Shown here in pieces: positions 58,962 through 64,000 of a stretch of DNA of 64,000 bases. The notes beneath the pieces were generated by a model. It had not been told where the DNA came from. It did not search any database and saw nothing but the letters and a program-made list of their open reading frames with translations. The stretch lies in assembly GCA_025201805.1 (NCBI GenBank), contig MU619396.1, forward strand, positions 1 to 64,000. Reading direction: 5' to 3'. A program made the position numbers and the translations under genes. The number at the start of each line of letters is the position of its first letter. Positions within the stretch are counted from its first letter, which is position 1. This DNA is from Parasitella parasitica. Taxonomy: Eukaryota; Mucoromycota; Mucoromycetes; Mucorales; Mucoraceae.

Positions 58962-59937
58962 GCAGCTTGAGTTATTACCGCTAAAACATAAAGCAGGTGG
59001 ACATGTTGCCATGTTTCGCTTGTCAAATGGACCTTTATGTAAAGCCATCAAAACCAATGAGCATTCTTTTTATAAGGATTTATTACGGCATGGCGGATTA
59101 AACTCTTTTTTACCTAGATACATGGGTATCATTCATGTTTCTTATAAAAGTGGATATCCTGAAATTGCTCTTGAAAATGATCGCAAACGGCTATGTCAGT
59201 TTCAGAAGCATATCAAGGTGTCCAAGGGTAATGTCGATAGTACTGCTGCTACCGCTGCTGGAAGTGATGATGGCGAAGCTTTCATGGTAATGGACGACAT
59301 GACACTAGGTCTACAGAAGCCGTGTATATTAGATCTAAAAATGGGTGTCAGACAGCATGGTGTTTACGTGAGTGCCGGAAAAATGGCAAGCCAAAAGTTC
59401 AAATGCGAACAATCAACCAGTGGCAAATTAGGTGTGCGAGTATGTGGTATGCAGGTGAGTTGTTTTGTACTAATGCTCTCCAACTTTATTGACTAACCAA
59501 ATGTTAAGGTATATCAATTGGATAAGCAGGCCTACGATGTTCAGGACAAGTATGTGGGTCGTACACTGACACCAGACTCATTCCGTGATACTGTCTGTCA
59601 CTTTCTTCATAATGGCGTAAAGTTGTTGATCGAGTTTATTCCAGTCTTGATTGAAAATTTGACAAAATTGCACATTGAAATCGAGAAAATGATTGGTTAT
59701 CGATTTTATGGATCTAGCCTATTAATTGTGTATGATGCATTAAATATAAAGAGAAGCATTGCAATGAAATTGATTGACTTCACCCATTGTATTACAACAA
59801 AGGAAATTGAACAAAACCAAGATATAATGACATACCCGCCCGAGAAAGGATCTCTTTGTCCAGATGATGGATTTCTGCAAGGAATTGCTAGTTTAATAGA
59901 GATTTTAAAAGACATATATAGCCAAGAACAAAAGTAA
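58759..59937 (+). CDS. Inositol polyphosphate kinase, IP6K/KCS1-like, with polyQ N-terminus
   Basis: Exons 58759-59454 and 59509-59937 give 374 residues, far shorter than yeast Kcs1 (1050) because the N-terminal extension is only about 70 residues, 25 of them an uninterrupted Gln tract (45-69). The catalytic motif PCILDLKMG (188-196, PxxxDxKxG) is intact, and SSLLIVYD (301-308) and IDF (321-323) complete the kinase signature. Such enzymes make inositol pyrophosphates from InsP6 in phosphate and inositol signalling. An upstream ATG AAA TGA overlaps the start codon. A possible acceptor just before it leaves a further 5' exon conceivable. Confidence 0.88.
58891..58965 (+). repeat. CAA/CAG polyglutamine tract
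   Basis: 25 consecutive Gln codons, mostly alternating CAA and CAG, ending in pure CAG. The alternation suggests replication slippage and selection on the amino acids rather than on one codon. The antisense frame would read Ala-Val repeats and is not a gene. Confidence 0.97.
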
Positions 59938-59949
59938 ATAAAACAGCAT

Positions 59950-61185
59950 TTATTCGTCCCTTAATCGAAGGCCCTTCTTAAGCTCGTCTGTCAATGGTGT
60001 ATCATTGACACAGCGATCACATTGGCAGGTAAACAAATATGATTTGTCTAAATATGTCTGTCTAGTGTCCTTATCCCAGCGAGGATTGACATATGTTTCG
60101 AATAGTTGCTCATCCTTTTTGATATCACGGATAGCCCTTGCTGTGAGTTTGTATTGAGAATTGCGTTGTGGATAGTCGATGTTGATGTTGGGATAGCAAT
60201 CGTGATTGATGTGAGAGTGTACGAGGTACATGCCGCCATTTTGATTGTTGATGTTGAACTTGCCTAGATAATTCAAAAAAGTTTCTTCATCCTCAAACAG
60301 TTTTTGTTGCATAGATTCAGGCAAAGGCGTTGTGATTTTGCATCTCTTGCTGGGCGTTTTGTAAGCCGCTCTCAACAAATCTCTGGCTTTGGTCCATAGT
60401 TCACGGGTAGGTCCTTCCATAAAGATCCATTCTGTCTCCTTGGCCTGACGCTCTTCTTGACTCACTGTGGCAAAGGCATCCAAATGTCCAATTACTTGGT
60501 CCAATTCTCCACGTTGATGAGCCAAAATAAGTTGAGCATAGATACGAGAAACGGCCATAGGTGCCTGCCATTTCTCCATTTCACAAAAATTGATGAAAGG
60601 AACTATGTTTTTGTTCAAATTCGTACATTCTAATTGATGAAAGTCCTTCCAAGCAGTTGCTCTGCACTCTTTGCTGCAATAAAACATGTTGCAATGTCCA
60701 CAGTGTTGGGTCAGGCGGTTGGGATAAGCCAAAGGCTTGCAGCAAAGGCCGCATGCATTTCCATTGCGAGCCATGGATATTCCTTCCCAAGGAGGGAAGT
60801 AGATAAAAGGCGTTTCAGTAAATATAGTTTCGTCCTTTTTGATGTCACGGGCAGCAAACAGGCCTTTACCAGTAACCTGATTTACCATGCGAGCTTCAAC
60901 AGCATCCGAAACTGCCTTAAAATCAAGCTTAGGGTCAATGAACGAGACAGGCACTGATGGATCATCAGCAAGGCCTGATTTGACGGGTTCCTTGACAGCA
61001 GCTCCATTTGTTAATCCACAATGTTGCATATACTTCTTGACACGTTTTTCGCTCACTTGCCAATTGGGCTGCTTTGCCACGACCTGTGTGGCAACTGTCT
61101 TGATTCCCGCTTCTGGTAACTCTAGTTTGATGTTGCGGATACAAGAGACAAGCTCTTCTTCCGTAGGAATTACCTTTTCTGACAT
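59950..61185 (-). CDS. SET5: SET5-like SET/MYND lysine methyltransferase
   Basis: A single exon of 411 residues (yeast Set5 is 526). The split SET domain starts VTGKGLFAARDIKKDETIF (about 104-122), is interrupted by a MYND zinc finger (CGLCCKPL to FHQLEC, 145-187), and resumes with HSHINHDCYPNINIDY (NHDC 327-330) and FETYV (Tyr365). The post-SET cysteines FTCQCDRC (386-392) follow. Yeast Set5 monomethylates histone H4 K5, K8 and K12. The first 75 residues carry a helical region. Its stop lies 12 bp from the inositol kinase stop, and it diverges from TOM7 by 183 bp. Confidence 0.9.
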   Translation of the reverse strand: MSEKVIPTEEELVSCIRNIKLELPEAGIKTVATQVVAKQPNWQVSEKRVKKYMQHCGLTNGAAVKEPVKSGLADDPSVPVSFIDPKLDFKAVSDAVEARMVNQVTGKGLFAARDIKKDETIFTETPFIYFPPWEGISMARNGNACGLCCKPLAYPNRLTQHCGHCNMFYCSKECRATAWKDFHQLECTNLNKNIVPFINFCEMEKWQAPMAVSRIYAQLILAHQRGELDQVIGHLDAFATVSQEERQAKETEWIFMEGPTRELWTKARDLLRAAYKTPSKRCKITTPLPESMQQKLFEDEETFLNYLGKFNINNQNGGMYLVHSHINHDCYPNINIDYPQRNSQYKLTARAIRDIKKDEQLFETYVNPRWDKDTRQTYLDKSYLFTCQCDRCVNDTPLTDELKKGLRLRDE

Positions 61186-61368
61186 GATTCAAGGCAACAA
61201 TGTAGCGAGTCTTTCTATTTTCGAAATTTTTTATATACCAACCATTCGGCTTTCACAAGCCACCTTCATGTCAATGATAATGAGGAACTGAGCACTAAAA
61301 AAGTTCAACACCCCTCCCCCCTCGTAGGTTTTTTCCTTCTTCCATTTTTCTACATAAACTTATTTAAA

Positions 61369-61635
61369 ATGAACGATTCTACCAAAGACACTCTCTACAA
61401 GGTAAACAGTGTCATATCAATACTTTCATTTACTAACCTTGTTGTGAGGATAGGTTGCTGATGTTACAAAGACAATCATTCATTGGGGTTTCATTCCTTT
61501 TGTCATTTACTTGGGTATGACTCGTAGCAACCCTAGACCTTCTGTTCTCAAGTAAGTTTTGTATATATATAGCAGGGTGGGAAGTGTTGTATCTAATCAT
61601 GTCTCGTTTACAGGCTCATTAGTCCTCTCGCCTAA
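61369..61635 (+). CDS. TOM7: TOM7, small subunit of the mitochondrial import pore
   Basis: Exons 61369-61401, 61454-61551 and 61614-61635 give 50 residues. TIIHWGFIPFVIYLGMTRSNPRPSVLKLISPLA contains the invariant GFIP..IYLG and a C-terminal RPS.L.L.SP.. pattern of Tom7 (yeast HYGFIPAILYLG). Tom7 tunes TOM complex dynamics and sorting of outer-membrane proteins. The cleanest of the small ORFs here; all three exons keep phase. Confidence 0.93.
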
Positions 61636-62015
61636 CCTCAATTTCAATCAATGTACAAACTCGAGAAAGAAAAACCTTTCGCCTAATAAATCTATATATG
61701 TATATTTGTATGTTATTGTCGGTCCGTATAGGTAGATGCAATGTAACAACGTATATATGTTTACAATGGTATGAACTTCGGGGGATTGTTATGGAATTCT
61801 GTTGTTTTTACTCGAATAGATAATTTATTTGTACAAATAATAAGTTTGTGTCAAACAAAGTTAATATATATAAAAAAGATGGACTAAGACCATAAAGAGA
61901 GAATATAGAACAATGGTAAAGAGTTTGCATATATAAAAAAAAATGGGGAGAGCATATGGCGTTTGGAAAAGTGTTTTTTGTAAGATTTTTTGTTCTGGAT
62001 ACTATTTGTTTAAAA
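61636..62015. other. Convergent 3' region, no gene seen
   Basis: 380 AT-rich bases between TOM7 and the Myb gene stops. Confidence 0.5.
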
Positions 62016-62304
62016 TCATATATAAGAGCTATGCGATTGTGAATAAGCACCTAATGGCCAATCCGCCGATAAAAAGAAATCATCGTCTTTCAAAAACTCA
62101 ATATTGGGGACAGCCGTTGCTCCCAGTTGATTTGATTGTGCTGTATTAACATCCTCCAGGATAGGCTGATGGAGTTGCGTATCAAAATCATCAACAATGA
62201 AAAATGAGGGCATCTGTTGCTGGTGATGATGAGGGTGTAATAGCTTCTTTTGTTGTGGTTGTGATGGCAGGGGCAGTGGTTGCTTTTGTTGCTGCTGCTG
62301 TTGC

Positions 62305-62336
<32 letters not shown>

Positions 62337-63651
62337 TTGCTGCTGCTGCAGCTGTTCTTTTCGAGCATCGACTTCTTCAACTTCTTCTTCATCAGAAGAA
62401 ATGTAGCTTTGAGACGAGGTGTCATCAGCTGTGTCTTTACGTTTTTGCTCGGTCCGTTGTTGACGGTCTTCTTTATACTTGATTTGCATCCAACGGGTGC
62501 GACATTGTCTTTGAGTTCTCCCTGGAATCGTCTCCGCTATTCTTATCCAACAACGACCGAAATCGCTCACGCCCATACGCAGCAAAGCATCTTCTTCCAT
62601 CCCCCATTTGCCTTTTCGTACATATGGATCGAGTGCTTCTGTCCATCTTGCTTGGCATTGAATACCTGTACGGTTAGGAATTCGCTCTGCAATTTTATTC
62701 CAGGGTATTGGCTGAACTCTTCCTTCATTATCGGTAACGCCAGCGTATTCCAGTACAGAATAGCGTAAAATAGTGTCTTCGTTTTCAGTCCAACGACCTT
62801 TGTGGATATTAGGGCTATTGATGGTTTAATTGACGTGTTAATAAATACCTATTAAGAAAAAGGAGCACGTAACATATACTTACTTGAGAGCACCCAACCA
62901 TCGGGTTGAACATTGCATTGGTGTTCTGTTTGGTACATGAGAAGCAATCAATGACCACTTATGCGGTCCGTGCATTTGAACAGCCTGACGAAGCAGCTCG
63001 TCTTCTTCCAGCGTCCAGCGTGAATAGGTAGATGGCCGTTTGTTTCTTTTGACCGAATGACTTCGAGTTGTCGTAACGATAGGCGACATGTAAGGAGCCC
63101 ATCGGGGAGCTTCATAACCTCCGAGTGAGTAGCGTCTTTTGCTACCAACAGGCGACATCTTGGACAATATGTCATTTATTAAAATCTGTCACTGTAATCA
63201 TTGATATAAACTTTAAAAGCCTACCATATAGGGAGACGGACATGCAGATAATCCACCATAATGAGTATCATAATCAGATAATGTAGGTGTCTATTATAAA
63301 AATACGTTCAGTTTTCGGATCGCAAAGGAATAAAATCGGAAAATTTCATACAAGTGCCTGAATCACACCTTCTACTTTGAGCACGGGTTGTGTTTGTACG
63401 AGGCCTGCCATGATATGATGATGTTCCTGAGATGACGATGTGGTAGAATACGTCTATTTACAAACAAAAAGCGTTAATCAAATTGTACATACTTTTCTTG
63501 AACTGGTGCCTTTTGTACCTGCTGTATGTTTAAATCATGCAAGTCCTATATAAAAATCATCAATTAACCTGTCAAATTTCCAAATACTCGAGAAAAGCAT
63601 GCTTACTTCAGTATTTTGATCCCAAGTGTTATGATTATCGAACGAATTCAT
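62016..63651 (-). CDS. Three-repeat Myb DNA-binding protein
   Basis: Exons 63651-63607, 63545-63519, 63453-63352, 63290-63225, 63158-62884 and 62814-62016 give 437 residues. Three Myb repeats in a row are seen: RWTLEEDELLRQAVQMHGPHKWSLIASHVPNRTPMQCSTRWLGAL, KGRWTENEDTILRYSVLEY...WNKIAERIPNRTGIQCQARWTEAL, and KGKWGMEEDALLRMGVSDFGRCWIRIAETIPGRTQRQCRTRWMQ. The second has an insertion (GVTDNEGRVQPIP) before its third helix. A roughly 22-Gln tract (about 62285-62350) and a Gln/Pro/His tail follow. It resembles fungal BAS1-type and SNAP190-like regulators; target genes unknown. The N-terminal 80 residues are assembled from four tiny exons and are less certain. Confidence 0.8.
62285..62350 (-). repeat. 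Polyglutamine tract in the Myb protein
   Basis: About 22 Gln codons in CAG/CAA mixture on the minus strand, the second polyQ within 4 kb of the one in the inositol kinase. Boundaries are approximate. Confidence 0.85.
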
Positions 63652-64000
63652 TGCTTTGTTTTTTATGCTGTTTGAAAGAAAACTTTAAAGAGAAGAGAAG
63701 AAAGCAAATATATTGTGTTTTCTTTAAAAAAGTTCCAATTTAAAAGAATTGACAATGAATCGAATCCTTTCATTTATGAAGTTTTATTTCCGTATATCAA
63801 GTATGTAAATAACGTCCATCAAAAAAAGGGCCTTCGTTCTTTTATGCAATGATATACTATGCCACATAACAACGGGATATATTTTCATCCAGCTACTGTT
63901 ATTTGCTTGCATTTGTCACACGAAACACTTTTTAGATCCGGATATGGAGGTTCTTTGTGTAAATTTAATACCTGCATGTCAACACAATAACTTAATAACA
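63652..64000. other. Window end, Myb promoter region
   Basis: 349 bp upstream of the Myb gene start with no recognised coding frame; the adjacent gene lies outside the window. Confidence 0.5.

Noticed and set aside
58646-59026. Minus-strand open frame with Ala-Val repeats opposite the inositol kinase N-terminus
   Set aside because: It is the antisense reading of the CAA/CAG tract; the plus-strand frame continues into a conserved kinase.
62204-62768. Plus-strand open frames rich in Leu or Ala opposite the Myb gene
   Set aside because: These are antisense readings of the polyglutamine tract and adjacent Myb coding sequence.

Overview
The window is a 64 kb piece of an intron-rich, AT-rich eukaryotic nuclear genome. 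I read it as an early-diverging fungus, most likely Mucoromycota (Mucorales-type). The basis is compact genes with many short introns (mostly about 45-110 nt, GT..AG with gtaagt-like donors), fungal-only families (SHR3, BRE4/ArAE, OPI1, SPO71/Mug56, SET5, fungal TOM6) and tight gene packing. The order-level placement is inference. No plasmid, phage, CRISPR or bacterial-type operon is visible. Gene models were built by joining exons by hand, checking splice dinucleotides, reading phase and family motifs.

Layout. 0.2-8.2 kb: tRNA-Lys(UUU), a GNAT acetyltransferase, a large BRE4/ArAE-type membrane protein, SHR3 and a class V aminotransferase-like PLP enzyme. 8.2-13.2 kb: a gene-poor AT-rich stretch with diverged direct repeats. 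13.2-25.7 kb: dense housekeeping genes (OSH4/KES1-like sterol carrier, MIR-domain protein, IWS1, ribosomal P2, DPM2, Pol I/III subunit RPC40, DAHP synthase, MTQ2). 26-37 kb: SPO71/Mug56-like PH protein, PBA1 proteasome chaperone, TOM6, mitochondrial ACP, HGH1, SSS1 and a UGA4-like permease. 37-51 kb: an unknown protein, tRNA-Lys(CUU), an MFSD6-like transporter, a siderophore transporter with a cluster of iron-type GATA sites, an HSL-type esterase and a very small protein with a metazoan-like 4E-BP core. 52-64 kb: a DapA-family lyase, mitochondrial uL22, a CCDC90/MCUR1-family pseudogene, OPI1, an inositol polyphosphate kinase with polyQ, SET5, TOM7 and a three-repeat Myb protein.

How genes relate. 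Most neighbours are unrelated housekeeping genes, as expected for a fungus, but several arrangements deserve attention. A siderophore transporter faces an esterase across a 2.1 kb promoter region carrying four ATCWGATAA sites. OPI1 and an IP6K-type kinase, both tied to inositol signalling in yeast, lie in tandem 236 bp apart. TOM6 and mitochondrial ACP share a 174 bp divergent promoter. Convergent pairs end only 12-26 bp apart. I found no clear multi-gene system of an undescribed type; the best candidates for novelty are the 4E-BP-like micro-protein, the iron-regulatory promoter and the unknown fungal proteins. One 10-base N gap (15991-16000) interrupts the assembly.
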